64,000 nucleotides of DNA from Paranoxybacillus sp035645275. Lineage in GTDB: Bacteria > Bacillota > Bacilli > Bacillales > Anoxybacillaceae. Under the pieces are notes generated by a model. That model was not told the origin of the DNA. It did not search any database and saw only the letters and a program-made list of their open reading frames with translations. Positions 26,109-35,100 of the stretch are shown in pieces. A program made the translations under genes and the position numbers. The first letter of the stretch is position 1; the number at the start of each line of letters is the position of its first letter. The stretch lies in the NCBI GenBank assembly GCA_035645275.1, contig DASQMX010000019.1:105294-169293 (forward strand), read 5' to 3'.

Positions 26109-26458
26109 CAAATCTTATTTACGAAACACAAGACAGTTTCTACGAATATATTGAACGAGTAGCAGTAGGGGCGCAAACGATTGCTGATTATTTGCGAGAA
26201 GATAAAATTGGGGAAGCAATGCAGCTAATTGCGCAATTTAGCGAAGGCGTGAGCTGGTTGGCGCAAGTGATTGTACTAATGCGCGAGCATCGTTACTATA
26301 TTGATATCGACCCAAGTAAGATTAACGAATTTTTAATAGAAATTAATGAAGGTTTGGAAAGACAAGATTATGTTATTGTCGCTGATATGTTTGAATATGA
26401 AATTCAACCATTTTTTGAAGAAGCAAAAGAAAAGCGTTTTGAAAAAGTAGGGGAATAG
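26105..26458 (+). CDS. Small unknown protein of the Maf locus
   Basis: I do not recognise this 117-residue protein. It is acidic and predicted helical, without signal peptide or membrane segment (for example SFYEYIERVAVGAQTIADYL and FEYEIQPFFEEAKEK). It starts inside the stop of maf1 (ATGA) and ends 4 bp before maf2, so it is translationally coupled to both. This tight placement suggests an accessory or chaperone-like function for flagellin glycosylation; a FlgN/FliS-like helical chaperone fold is possible but not shown. Confidence 0.75.
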   Translation: MTNLIYETQDSFYEYIERVAVGAQTIADYLREDKIGEAMQLIAQFSEGVSWLAQVIVLMREHRYYIDIDPSKINEFLIEINEGLERQDYVIVADMFEYEIQPFFEEAKEKRFEKVGE

Positions 26459-26462
26459 AAAA

Positions 26463-27830
26463 TTGGAATTATATCTTAAAAACGTTCAATCGATAAAGGA
26501 TAAAGTATTGAAACAGCAACTTTTAGTGGATAGGTATAATTATAATAAGGATATTGAAATAGAGACATCTAAAAAAGGTCCTTTAACCTTGAAGAAAAAT
26601 AATCACTACTTATATAGTCGATACGATCCAATAAAAGATGTATCGAAGTTTATTGATTCTCAAATTGATCCTTTGGCTAATATATATTGTTTATTTGGTT
26701 TCGGGCTTGGATATCATGTCGAACAGTTAATGGCTAAAGAGCCAAATAAAAAAATTATTGTAATTGATACGGATATATCAACGATTCAAGCGGCCATGCA
26801 TTATATGGATTTAACCAATATTTTAAGCAATGAAAATGTCCAATTTATTATTCTTAATAATCCAGTACAGATTCAGGAGTTTATTAGAAGTTTAGATTCA
26901 GATGGTCCAAATATTAAATGGATTATTCCACAATCTTGGATTAGCACGATATCAAACAGCAGTTTCAAGGAAATACTCGAAGATATAAAAATTAAAGAAA
27001 TGTCGTTCTTAAGAATGAAAAATATTATGGAGGAGAACTTTCAAAATAATATTCAGTTGTTTGACTCGCATATCGGTCCACTTTTGGGACAATTTGAAGG
27101 CAGAAAAGCTGCATTAGTGGCGGCTGGACCATCACTAGATGATAATGTTGATGTTCTGAAGCAATTGAAAAATAAATACTTTTTACTTTGTGTTGGTGCT
27201 GCTTATAAAACCTTATTGCATCATAATATTGAACCTGATGCAATTGTGATGTCCGATCCACATGATTTAGTGTTTGAACAAATAAAGGGGGTAAGCGGTC
27301 AAATTCCGTTACTTTTCCTTGCTACGGTTAATAAAGAAGTGGTCAGACATTGGTCAGGAACTAAAATTATTTTGTTTCAAGCAGGGTATCCTCTTTCAGA
27401 GCAATTTGCAAAAGAACATCAGATTCCATTGATTCAGACAGGTGGTTCAGTTGCAACAACTGGATTAGATGTGTTAATTAAAATGGGATTTGCGGAAATC
27501 GTCTTTTTTGGACAGGATTTGGCCTATAAAGGGAATCAGTCTCACTCTATTCATTCAACTTCTAATAAAACGATTTCACTTAGTCAACCAACATTCACCG
27601 TTGAAGCAAACAATCATCAAAGAGTAATTACATCAAGAAGTTGGTTGGTTTTTCGGAAATGGATCGAACAGAAAATACAACAAACATCGAAAGTTCAATT
27701 TAAAAATACATCATATACCGGAGCAGTGATAAAAGGTGCTCCTTATGTAGCAGGGGAACATATAGCCAATAGCGCTAAAAACATGGAAAATATAAACTTT
27801 TTAGATTTGATATCAAAATTTATTAAATAG
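26463..27830 (+). CDS. maf: Maf flagellin glycosyltransferase 2
   Basis: The 455-residue protein starts at TTG, behind AGGGGAATAG, 4 bp after the small gene. It shares the Maf core with its upstream paralogue: ALVAAGPSLDDNVDVLKQL, IEPDAIVMSDPHD, LIQTGGSVATTGLDVLIKMG and IVFFGQDLAYKGNQSHS. It is shorter, lacking the long helical C-terminal extension of maf1. Two Maf copies may add different sugars, or act on different sites of flagellin. The N-terminal half has a Rossmann-like YCLFGFGLGYHVEQLM segment. Confidence 0.87.
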   Translation: MELYLKNVQSIKDKVLKQQLLVDRYNYNKDIEIETSKKGPLTLKKNNHYLYSRYDPIKDVSKFIDSQIDPLANIYCLFGFGLGYHVEQLMAKEPNKKIIVIDTDISTIQAAMHYMDLTNILSNENVQFIILNNPVQIQEFIRSLDSDGPNIKWIIPQSWISTISNSSFKEILEDIKIKEMSFLRMKNIMEENFQNNIQLFDSHIGPLLGQFEGRKAALVAAGPSLDDNVDVLKQLKNKYFLLCVGAAYKTLLHHNIEPDAIVMSDPHDLVFEQIKGVSGQIPLLFLATVNKEVVRHWSGTKIILFQAGYPLSEQFAKEHQIPLIQTGGSVATTGLDVLIKMGFAEIVFFGQDLAYKGNQSHSIHSTSNKTISLSQPTFTVEANNHQRVITSRSWLVFRKWIEQKIQQTSKVQFKNTSYTGAVIKGAPYVAGEHIANSAKNMENINFLDLISKFIK

Positions 27831-27843
27831 GAATGATGCAGCA

Positions 27844-28833
27844 ATGAAAATTTTAGTTACTGGTGCTGATGGATTTATTGGATCTCATTTAACAGAAGAA
27901 CTTGTTCGTCAAGGATATGATGTGAAAGCTTTTGTTTATTACAACTCTTTTAATTCATGGGGATGGCTAGATCATTCGCCGTTAAAAAACGAATTTGAGG
28001 TATTTGCGGGAGATATACGTGACCCGCATGGTGTAAAAGAGGCGATGAAAGGATGCGATGTCGTCTTACATTTAGCGTCTTTAATTGCGATTCCTTATTC
28101 TTATCATTCACCTGATACATATGTCGATACGAATATTAAGGGAACACTAAACGTCCTTCAAGCAGCACGAGAATTAGATATTCAAAAAGTTGTTCATACG
28201 TCCACAAGTGAAGTGTATGGGACGGCACAATATGTACCAATTGATGAAAATCATCCGCTTCAAGGCCAGTCTCCATACTCTGCTTCTAAAATTGGAGCGG
28301 ACCAAATGGCAGTCGCTTTTTATCGTTCGTTTGAAACGCCTGTTGCGATTATCCGCCCATTTAATACATATGGTCCAAGACAATCTGCAAGGGCGGTTAT
28401 CCCGACGATTATTACACAACTTGCATCTGGTAAGCGGAAAATCAAACTTGGTTCGCTTCATCCAACACGTGATTTTAACTATATAAAAGATACCGTAAAC
28501 GGTTTTATTTCTGTTATGAAACATGATCAGTCAATCGGTGAAGTCATCAATATCGGCAGTAACTTCGAAGTATCGATTGGTGAAACCGCAAGGCTTATTG
28601 CTGAAATCATGGGTGTCGATATTGAAATTGAAACAGACGATGTTCGGATTCGCCCAGAAAAAAGTGAAGTAGAAAGATTGTGGGCAGACAATTCGAAGGC
28701 CAAAGCTTTACTGGGCTGGGAGCCTAAATATGGTGGAAAAGAAGGATTTAAAAGAGGCTTAAAAGAAACAATTGAATGGTTTACAGATGAAAGAAACTTA
28801 TCTCAATATAAGGCAGATGTGTATAACATATGA
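27844..28833 (+). CDS. legB: NDP-sugar 4,6-dehydratase LegB
   Basis: The 329-residue extended short-chain dehydrogenase begins with the NAD-binding motif MKILVTGADGFIGSHL and has the catalytic YSASK tetrad region and TSTSEVYG. Its position directly before a LegC-type aminotransferase makes it the GDP(or UDP)-GlcNAc 4,6-dehydratase that opens legionaminic acid synthesis. It overlaps legC by 4 bp (ATGA). The choice of GDP over UDP substrate is inferred from the presence of a ptmE-like guanylyltransferase further down. Confidence 0.87.
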   Translation: MKILVTGADGFIGSHLTEELVRQGYDVKAFVYYNSFNSWGWLDHSPLKNEFEVFAGDIRDPHGVKEAMKGCDVVLHLASLIAIPYSYHSPDTYVDTNIKGTLNVLQAARELDIQKVVHTSTSEVYGTAQYVPIDENHPLQGQSPYSASKIGADQMAVAFYRSFETPVAIIRPFNTYGPRQSARAVIPTIITQLASGKRKIKLGSLHPTRDFNYIKDTVNGFISVMKHDQSIGEVINIGSNFEVSIGETARLIAEIMGVDIEIETDDVRIRPEKSEVERLWADNSKAKALLGWEPKYGGKEGFKRGLKETIEWFTDERNLSQYKADVYNI

Positions 28834-30002
28834 GCGATGTTTTATTAGAATTAGCTAAAAAAATTAAAAACATGTGTCCAGAGAAAGACTTTATACCATT
28901 GCATGAACCAATATTCACAGGAAATGAAAAAAAGTATGTAGCTGATTGTATTGAGACAGGATGGGTATCTTCTGTAGGGAAATATGTAGATGAATTTGAA
29001 CGATTATTAGCGGAGTTTACTGGTGTAAAAAGAGCGGTTGCTGTTGTGAACGGAACCGCCGCCCTTCATATTGCTTTAAAGATTGTTGGGGTTCAGCCAA
29101 ATGATGAAGTGTTAATTCCTTCGTTAACCTTTGTGGCAACTGGGAATGCAGTTGTTTATTGTGGGGCTATTCCACATTTTGTGGATGTCTCAAAAACAAC
29201 ATTAGGTATTGATCCATTTAAGCTTGAAGACTATTTGAGAGATATAGCGATAGTAAAAAATAATGTTTGTGTAAATAAACAAACTGGTAAAATCATTCGA
29301 GCGATTGTTCCAATGCATACATTTGGTCATCCTGTTGATTTAGATCCATTGTTAGATATATGTGAACGATGGAATTTAATAATGATTGAAGATGCCGCAG
29401 AATCGTTAGGATCCTATTATAAAGGTATTCATACGGGGAATTTCGGAAAAGTTTCTGCCATGAGTTTTAATGGCAACAAAATTATTACAACCGGTGGTGG
29501 AGGAGCAATTTTGACGAATGATGAGAAACTGGCAGATTATGCGAAGCATCTTACTACTACTGCCAAACTCCCTCATCGCTGGAAATATGAACATGATGAA
29601 ATAGGCTATAATTATCGTATGCCAAATATAAATGCAGCATTAGGATGTGCACAACTAGAACATTTAGAAGATTTTATTGAAAAGAAACGCCGACTTGTTG
29701 ATATGTATGAGCAACTCGTAGAAGGTTATCATGGAATTAAATTATTTAAAGAGCCTGAGTTTGCAAAAAGCAATTACTGGCTGCAAACATTAATTTTTGA
29801 TGAAAAAATTTATAACATAGATGAAGTTTTGGAAACGTTAAATAATTATAACGTGATGTCAAGGCCTGTATGGAAGCCGTTACATCTTTTGAATCCTTTT
29901 CAAAACTGTCCAAAAGCTGATTTATCGGTAACAGAACAATTACAGTATCAAATTGTGAATGTTCCTAGTAGTCCATACTTAGGAGAAGATGCGGATGGAT
30001 AA
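28830..30002 (+). CDS. legC: LegC-type PLP aminotransferase
   Basis: The 390-residue protein belongs to the DegT/DnrJ/EryC1 sugar aminotransferases. Visible are the N-terminal PLHEPIFTGNEKKYV, GTAALHIALKIVGV (PLP phosphate contacts), IEDAAESLGS (Asp for PLP nitrogen) and the catalytic lysine in MSFNGNKIITTGGGG. It transfers an amino group to C4 of the 4-keto-6-deoxy sugar made by LegB. It overlaps the next gene slightly. LegC proteins are commonly annotated as such next to NeuB/NeuC homologues. Confidence 0.88.
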   Translation: MSDVLLELAKKIKNMCPEKDFIPLHEPIFTGNEKKYVADCIETGWVSSVGKYVDEFERLLAEFTGVKRAVAVVNGTAALHIALKIVGVQPNDEVLIPSLTFVATGNAVVYCGAIPHFVDVSKTTLGIDPFKLEDYLRDIAIVKNNVCVNKQTGKIIRAIVPMHTFGHPVDLDPLLDICERWNLIMIEDAAESLGSYYKGIHTGNFGKVSAMSFNGNKIITTGGGGAILTNDEKLADYAKHLTTTAKLPHRWKYEHDEIGYNYRMPNINAALGCAQLEHLEDFIEKKRRLVDMYEQLVEGYHGIKLFKEPEFAKSNYWLQTLIFDEKIYNIDEVLETLNNYNVMSRPVWKPLHLLNPFQNCPKADLSVTEQLQYQIVNVPSSPYLGEDADG

Positions 30003-31152
30003 AAGAAAAATATGTGTTGTAACAGGCACAAGAGCAGAATATGGTCTTTTATATTGGTTAATGAAAGAAATACAGTCAGACCCTGATTTAGAACTGCAAA
30101 TTATTGCGACAGGCATGCATTTATCCCCAGAGTTCGGTTTGACATATAAGCAAATTGAGGAAGACGGTTTTGTGATTAATGAAAAAGTTGAAATGCTGTT
30201 ATCTAGCGATACACCGGTAGGAATTGCAAAATCGTTGGGGCTAGGAACAATCGGATTTGCAGATTCTTTAAATCGGTTAAAACCTGATATTTTAGTTTTA
30301 TTAGGAGACCGTTTTGAAATATTAGCCGCAGCTCAAGCGGCGATGATTGCCAGAATACCGATTGCTCATATTCATGGTGGAGAAGTAACTTACGGGTCAT
30401 ATGATGACTCGATTAGGCATGCGGTAACAAAAATGAGTTATCTTCATTTTGTAACGACGGAAGAACATAGAAAACGAGTTATTCGATTAGGAGAGCATCC
30501 GAATCGTGTATATAACGTGGGAGCACCGGGTATTGAAAATATTGTGAAATTGCAATTGCTATCAAAAAAAAAATTAGAAGAGTCATTGGGAATTTATTTA
30601 GAAGAACCTATTTTTTTAATAACTCATCACCCAACAACGTTAAGTAGTAATCCAATTGAAGGTACGGAAGAACTTTTAGAGGCACTAAATAATTTTAACA
30701 ATGCAACTATGATTTTTACAAAAGCAAATGCAGATGATAATGGAAGAAAGATCAACAATTTGATCGGTGCATATGTAAGTCAAAAGCCAAATAAACGAAA
30801 ATTTTTTGATTCATTGGGGCAGTTACGCTATTTAAGTTTACTTAAATATGCAAATGTCATAATTGGGAACTCTTCTAGTGGTCTTATAGAAGCTCCTTAC
30901 TTGGAAACTCCTACAGTCAACATTGGCAGCAGGCAAAAAGGAAGAATTAGACCAAATTCTGTTTTTGATTGTAATCCAGATGTTAAAGAAATAACAGAAG
31001 CAATAATTAAAGCGTTAAATTATGAATTTAAAGAAGACAGTGAATATAAAATTTTTGGAAACGGTGAAACTTCTCAACAAGTATTAAAAGTTTTAAAAAA
31101 TATAGATATAAAATCAATGACAAAAGAGTTTTATGATGGAGAGATTATATGA
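29995..31152 (+). CDS. legG: Hydrolysing NDP-sugar 2-epimerase LegG (NeuC family)
   Basis: The product is 385 residues from ATG 29995; AGGAG at 29981 is 9 nt before it but only 3 nt before the ATG at 29989. NeuC/WecB signatures: CVVTGTRAEYGLLYWLM, LVLLGDRFEILAAA, IAHIHGGEVTYGSYDDSIRH, ITHHPTT and IGNSSSGLIEAP. It removes the nucleotide and epimerises C2 to give the 2,4-diacetamido-trideoxy-mannose precursor. Start and stop overlap the neighbours, so translation is coupled. Confidence 0.9.
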   Translation: MDKRKICVVTGTRAEYGLLYWLMKEIQSDPDLELQIIATGMHLSPEFGLTYKQIEEDGFVINEKVEMLLSSDTPVGIAKSLGLGTIGFADSLNRLKPDILVLLGDRFEILAAAQAAMIARIPIAHIHGGEVTYGSYDDSIRHAVTKMSYLHFVTTEEHRKRVIRLGEHPNRVYNVGAPGIENIVKLQLLSKKKLEESLGIYLEEPIFLITHHPTTLSSNPIEGTEELLEALNNFNNATMIFTKANADDNGRKINNLIGAYVSQKPNKRKFFDSLGQLRYLSLLKYANVIIGNSSSGLIEAPYLETPTVNIGSRQKGRIRPNSVFDCNPDVKEITEAIIKALNYEFKEDSEYKIFGNGETSQQVLKVLKNIDIKSMTKEFYDGEII

Positions 31153-32219
31153 AGCAAACATTTATTATCGCTGAAGCCGGAGTTAATCACAACGGTTCGT
31201 TAGACTTGGCATTTCGATTAGTTGATGCCGCAGTAGAAGCTGGTGCTGATGCGATTAAGTTTCAAACATTTAAAACCGAAAATTTAGTCACAAAATCAGC
31301 CCGGCAAGCGGAATATCAAAAAAAGAATATTGGAAAATCCTCATCACAATATGAAATGCTGAAAAAGCTGGAGTTAAGCTATGAGAACTTTAAAAAGCTA
31401 AAGCAATATTGTGATGAAAAAAATATTGTTTTTTTATCTACACCTTTCGATTTAGAAAGTGTAGATTTTTTAATTCAAGAATTGAAATTGAATGTTATAA
31501 AAATACCATCTGGCGAAATTACAAATGCTCCATATTTACATAAAATTGCATTGCGTGGTGTCGATGTGATTTTATCGACAGGAATGGCAACAAAGGAAGA
31601 AATTCATCATGCACTAGCGTTTTTAGCATATGGCTTTGCGAATCAAACGGATGTTTCATTCGATAAAGTAAAACGTTTTTATCAAACAGATGAAGCCAAA
31701 ATGTTGCTACAAGAAAAAGTAAGCATTTTACATTGTACAACAGAATATCCGACACCATACGAAGATGTGCATTTGAATGCAATGGATGATATGAAAGAAG
31801 AATTTAATCTTTCTATTGGATTATCAGATCATACAGAAGGAATTGTTGTTCCTATTGCCGCAGTTGCCAAAGGGGCGAAAATCATCGAAAAACACTTCAC
31901 GTTAGATAAGACGTTGCCAGGCCCAGATCATAAAGCTTCATTAGAACCAAATGAATTAAAGGAAATGATTCAATCGATTCGAATCATTGAAAAAGCCCTT
32001 GGTGAGAAGCAAAAAAGACCGACGAAAACAGAGTTGAAAAATAAAGAAGTGGCAAGAAAAAGTTTAGTTGCAGCTAAAGCGATTAAAAAAGGAGAAGTAT
32101 TTACCTTTGATAATCTAACGGTAAAGCGGCCTGGAACAGGAATCGAACCATACTATTATTGGGATTATATCGGACAAAAAGCAGGGAAAGATTATGAAGA
32201 AGATGAGGTTATAAAGTAA
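31149..32219 (+). CDS. legI: N,N'-diacetyllegionaminate synthase LegI (NeuB family)
   Basis: The 356-residue protein has the NeuB TIM barrel (IIAEAGVNHNGSLDLAFRL, AIKFQTFKTENL, IPSGEITNAPYLH, LHCTTEYPTPYEDV, GLSDHTEGI) and a C-terminal SAF/antifreeze-like domain (RKSLVAAKAIKKGEVFTF). It condenses phosphoenolpyruvate with the six-carbon amino sugar to make the nine-carbon acid. The substrate could be a legionaminate, neuraminate or pseudaminate precursor; the legB/legC/ptmE context favours legionaminate. Confidence 0.9.
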   Translation: MKQTFIIAEAGVNHNGSLDLAFRLVDAAVEAGADAIKFQTFKTENLVTKSARQAEYQKKNIGKSSSQYEMLKKLELSYENFKKLKQYCDEKNIVFLSTPFDLESVDFLIQELKLNVIKIPSGEITNAPYLHKIALRGVDVILSTGMATKEEIHHALAFLAYGFANQTDVSFDKVKRFYQTDEAKMLLQEKVSILHCTTEYPTPYEDVHLNAMDDMKEEFNLSIGLSDHTEGIVVPIAAVAKGAKIIEKHFTLDKTLPGPDHKASLEPNELKEMIQSIRIIEKALGEKQKRPTKTELKNKEVARKSLVAAKAIKKGEVFTFDNLTVKRPGTGIEPYYYWDYIGQKAGKDYEEDEVIK

Positions 32220-32851
32220 TGTGCTCTAAACCAGTGATTATTATTGGAAATGGTGGGCATGCGCGAGTATTGGTTGACATTCTATTAATGCAAAAAAGAG
32301 AGATAATAGGTTATACGGCACCTGCAGAAGAAAACAACCGATACAATATCACTTATTTAGGAAAAGACGAAGAAATATTAAAATATGATCCGCAAGAAAT
32401 TGAATTAGTTAATGCTCTTGGTTCCGTGTCTGATACGAAGCTTCGAGCAAATATTTTCAACACTTTTAAATTAAAAGGTTATAGTTTTTCTACTATCATT
32501 CATCCTTCAGCGATTATTTCAGATACGGTTATATTAGGTGAAGGCGTGCAAATAATGGCAGGTGTCGTTATTCAACCATTTGCTAAAATTGACGATAATA
32601 CTATTGTAAATACTTCAACTAGTATAGATCACGACTGCTGTATAAGTAAACATTGTCATATTGCGCCAGGATGTGTTTTATCCGGTGGAGTGTATGTTGG
32701 AGAGGGAACTCATATAGGTACAGGAACAAAAATTATTCAAAATGTTACAGTCGGAAAAAATGTGTTAGTGGGTGCAGGTTCCTTAGTCTTAAGAAGTGTT
32801 GGTGATAATAAGAAAGTCTATGGTAGTCCTGCTAAGGAAGTGAGTAAATGA
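32219..32851 (+). CDS. legH: Sugar O/N-acetyltransferase LegH (NeuD/PglD family)
   Basis: The 210-residue protein begins with a Rossmann-like segment (VIIIGNGGHARVLVDILL) and ends in a left-handed beta-helix of hexapeptide repeats (IMAGVVIQPFAKI, HIAPGCVLSGGVYVGEGTHIGTG). PglD-type enzymes N-acetylate the C4 amine of UDP-amino sugars, the step needed between LegC and LegG. The start overlaps the legI stop as TAATG. Confidence 0.85.
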   Translation: MCSKPVIIIGNGGHARVLVDILLMQKREIIGYTAPAEENNRYNITYLGKDEEILKYDPQEIELVNALGSVSDTKLRANIFNTFKLKGYSFSTIIHPSAIISDTVILGEGVQIMAGVVIQPFAKIDDNTIVNTSTSIDHDCCISKHCHIAPGCVLSGGVYVGEGTHIGTGTKIIQNVTVGKNVLVGAGSLVLRSVGDNKKVYGSPAKEVSK

Positions 32852-33897
32852 GAAACTGGAAAGAATTATTAGTATCTCCTTCAACATCTATTATCGAAAC
32901 GATGAAAAATATAGATCAAACCGCTGCTCAAATCGCTTTAGTAGTGGATGATGATTTTCGACTTCTAGGAACAGTGACAGATGGGGATATAAGAAGGGGA
33001 ATTTTAAGAGGTATTTCACTTGATGATCAAGTATCGAAAGTCATGAATAAAAATCCGATTACAATGAAAAAGGAAGCATCGAAGCAGGAAATTAAAAGGA
33101 TGTTCCAAGAAAAAAAACTACGTCAGCTTCCTATTCTGAATAAAAATAATCAAGTAGTAGATGTCATTTTTTCAGATGTATTATTTGATTCAGTTTCTTT
33201 TGATAATTGGGTTGTCTTAATGGCAGGGGGATTAGGTACCCGTCTTCGTCCTTTGACAGAAAACATACCAAAACCGATGTTAACAGTTGGCACTAAGCCG
33301 ATTCTACAAACGATATTAGAAAGTTTTATTGAACATGGGTTTCATCAGTTTTACTTTTCCGTTAATTATAAGCGTGAAATAATAAAGGAATATTTTGGTG
33401 ATGGTTTAGGATGGGGAGTGAGCATCCAGTACCTCGATGAAGATCAAAGGCTAGGTACCGCTGGAGCGCTTTCTCTTTTTACTGAGAAGCCAACGAAGCC
33501 TATTATTGTTATGAATGGAGATATTTTAACAAAAGTAAACTTTCAGCAGCTTCTACAATTCCATGAAGAAAATGCTTCTGTAGCAACGATGTGTGTAAGA
33601 GAATATCAGCACCAAGTACCTTATGGGGTTGTAAGAACAGAAGGAACAAGGCTTTGTTCGATTGAAGAAAAACCGGTTGAACGTTATTTTGTCAATGCCG
33701 GAATATATGTACTAAACCCAGAAGCGCTGGAATTAATACCTAAAAATGAATACTTTGATATGCCAGCTTTATTTGAGTCACTAATTAAATTACAAAAGAA
33801 AACAAATGTCTTTCCTATTCGAGAGTACTGGTTAGATATAGGGAAAATGAATGATTTTGAAAAAGCTAATTTGGAGTTCTCGGAGGTCTTTGAATGA
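32848..33897 (+). CDS. ptmE: Sugar-phosphate guanylyltransferase PtmE-like with CBS domains
   Basis: The 349-residue protein combines an N-terminal CBS pair (ALVVDDDFRLLGTVTDGDIRR, LPILNKNNQVVDVIF) and a C-terminal nucleotidyltransferase domain (VLMAGGLGTRLRPLTENIPKP, IVMNGDILTKVNF). This architecture is that of PtmE, which makes GDP-glucosamine for legionaminic acid in Campylobacter. It supplies the activated starting sugar. The CBS pair suggests nucleotide-dependent control. Start and stop overlap neighbours by 4 bp. Confidence 0.85.
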   Translation: MRNWKELLVSPSTSIIETMKNIDQTAAQIALVVDDDFRLLGTVTDGDIRRGILRGISLDDQVSKVMNKNPITMKKEASKQEIKRMFQEKKLRQLPILNKNNQVVDVIFSDVLFDSVSFDNWVVLMAGGLGTRLRPLTENIPKPMLTVGTKPILQTILESFIEHGFHQFYFSVNYKREIIKEYFGDGLGWGVSIQYLDEDQRLGTAGALSLFTEKPTKPIIVMNGDILTKVNFQQLLQFHEENASVATMCVREYQHQVPYGVVRTEGTRLCSIEEKPVERYFVNAGIYVLNPEALELIPKNEYFDMPALFESLIKLQKKTNVFPIREYWLDIGKMNDFEKANLEFSEVFE

Positions 33898-34586
33898 TTA
33901 ATGATAAAAAAATTTTGGCTATTATCCCTGCTCGGGGGGGATCAAAAGGAATTCCGAAAAAAAATATCAAACCTCTTAAAGGGAAACCGTTAATTGCGTG
34001 GACAATAGAAGAAGCAAAAAAATCTCGCTTTTTAGATAAAATTATTGTTTCCACCGATGATGAAGAAATCATGAATGTTGCAAAAAAATGGGGAGCTGAA
34101 GTTCCGTTTTTAAGACCTTCAGAATTGGCTCAAGATGATACACCTGGCATTGCCCCAGTGCTGCATGCATTAGAATATTTTCCGGATTATGAATATGTTG
34201 TCGTCTTGCAACCAACATCCCCTTTAAGACTAGCAGAAGATATTGATCAAGCTATTTATTTATGTGAAAAAAACAAAAGTAATTTTTGTGTGTCTGTTAC
34301 CGAAAGCAAGATTATACCAGATTGGATGTTTCATATAAATGATCGAGGGATGTTAGAACCTTTAAATAGTAATAGAGAAATTCCTTATCAAAGGCAAAAG
34401 GCAAAAAAAACTTATGTTCTTAATGGAGCAATATATATAGGTAAAAAGGAAGAGTTGATAAAAACTCGTTCATTTTTGACACTTGAAACCATTCCTTATA
34501 TCATGCCTTTTAACCGCTCTATTGATATAGATGATATAAGTGATTTTCAGTGGTGTGAATATATTTTGGGAAAAATAGGAAGATAG
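33894..34586 (+). CDS. legF: CMP-legionaminate cytidylyltransferase LegF (NeuA family)
   Basis: The 230-residue protein has the CMP-sialate synthetase signatures ILAIIPARGGSKGIPKKNI, KIIVSTDDEEI, FLRPSELAQDDT and VVLQPTSPLR. It activates the nine-carbon acid with CTP for use by the Maf transferases. It is the last gene of the coupled leg operon; a 500-bp region with gene remnants follows, so the operon ends here. No clear terminator is seen directly behind it. Confidence 0.9.
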   Translation: MINDKKILAIIPARGGSKGIPKKNIKPLKGKPLIAWTIEEAKKSRFLDKIIVSTDDEEIMNVAKKWGAEVPFLRPSELAQDDTPGIAPVLHALEYFPDYEYVVVLQPTSPLRLAEDIDQAIYLCEKNKSNFCVSVTESKIIPDWMFHINDRGMLEPLNSNREIPYQRQKAKKTYVLNGAIYIGKKEELIKTRSFLTLETIPYIMPFNRSIDIDDISDFQWCEYILGKIGR

Positions 34587-34633
34587 TTCTAAAAAACGTC
34601 ATAAGACTATTATGAACTATGGAAGGTTTCTTT

Positions 34634-34840
34634 CTAACGGGTCCTATGTATTTCGAAAGACGCGAGAAATAAGAAGTTGATTATCATATTTTGAAAATAA
34701 TTTTGCTTTACAATCACTGCAATTTGTTTAGCCATTCTCGTATCTTTCTTTTTGCGTTTCTGTTCTTGAAGACGCTCGATTGTCCATCCATGGTCGTTCG
34801 TGATTTGTAGTCATCTATACCATGCAACCGCTCCTTTGAT
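34634..34840 (-). pseudogene. Unidentified gene remnant
   Basis: On the minus strand about 69 codons read as protein-like sequence with one internal TGA (AVAWYR*LQITNDHGWTIE, then KQIAVIVKQNYFQNMIINF) before a TAG at 34634. There is no start or full domain. It looks like the C-terminal tail of a lost gene, possibly from a mobile element. The rest of 34587-35100 is AT-rich and holds nothing else I can support. Confidence 0.35.
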
Positions 34841-35100
34841 TAATTCGTTTAGGATCAGTATAGACAAGGATAGTTGCTGGTTAAATATGTCAGAATTTCA
34901 AGCTGAATTTATGTAGATAAAATCATAATAACTCTCGTTTAAATTTAAGATATATAAGTTTAGATTGAAAAAACAATATAAATAGTTAACAACGTGTTGT
35001 AAAACGCATAATGGATGCATAAAAGGACGCAAAAAATCCACCCATTTTGGAAATCGTATACAGTCACCAAAAAAATCACTTCCAAGGGGTGGACACTATC

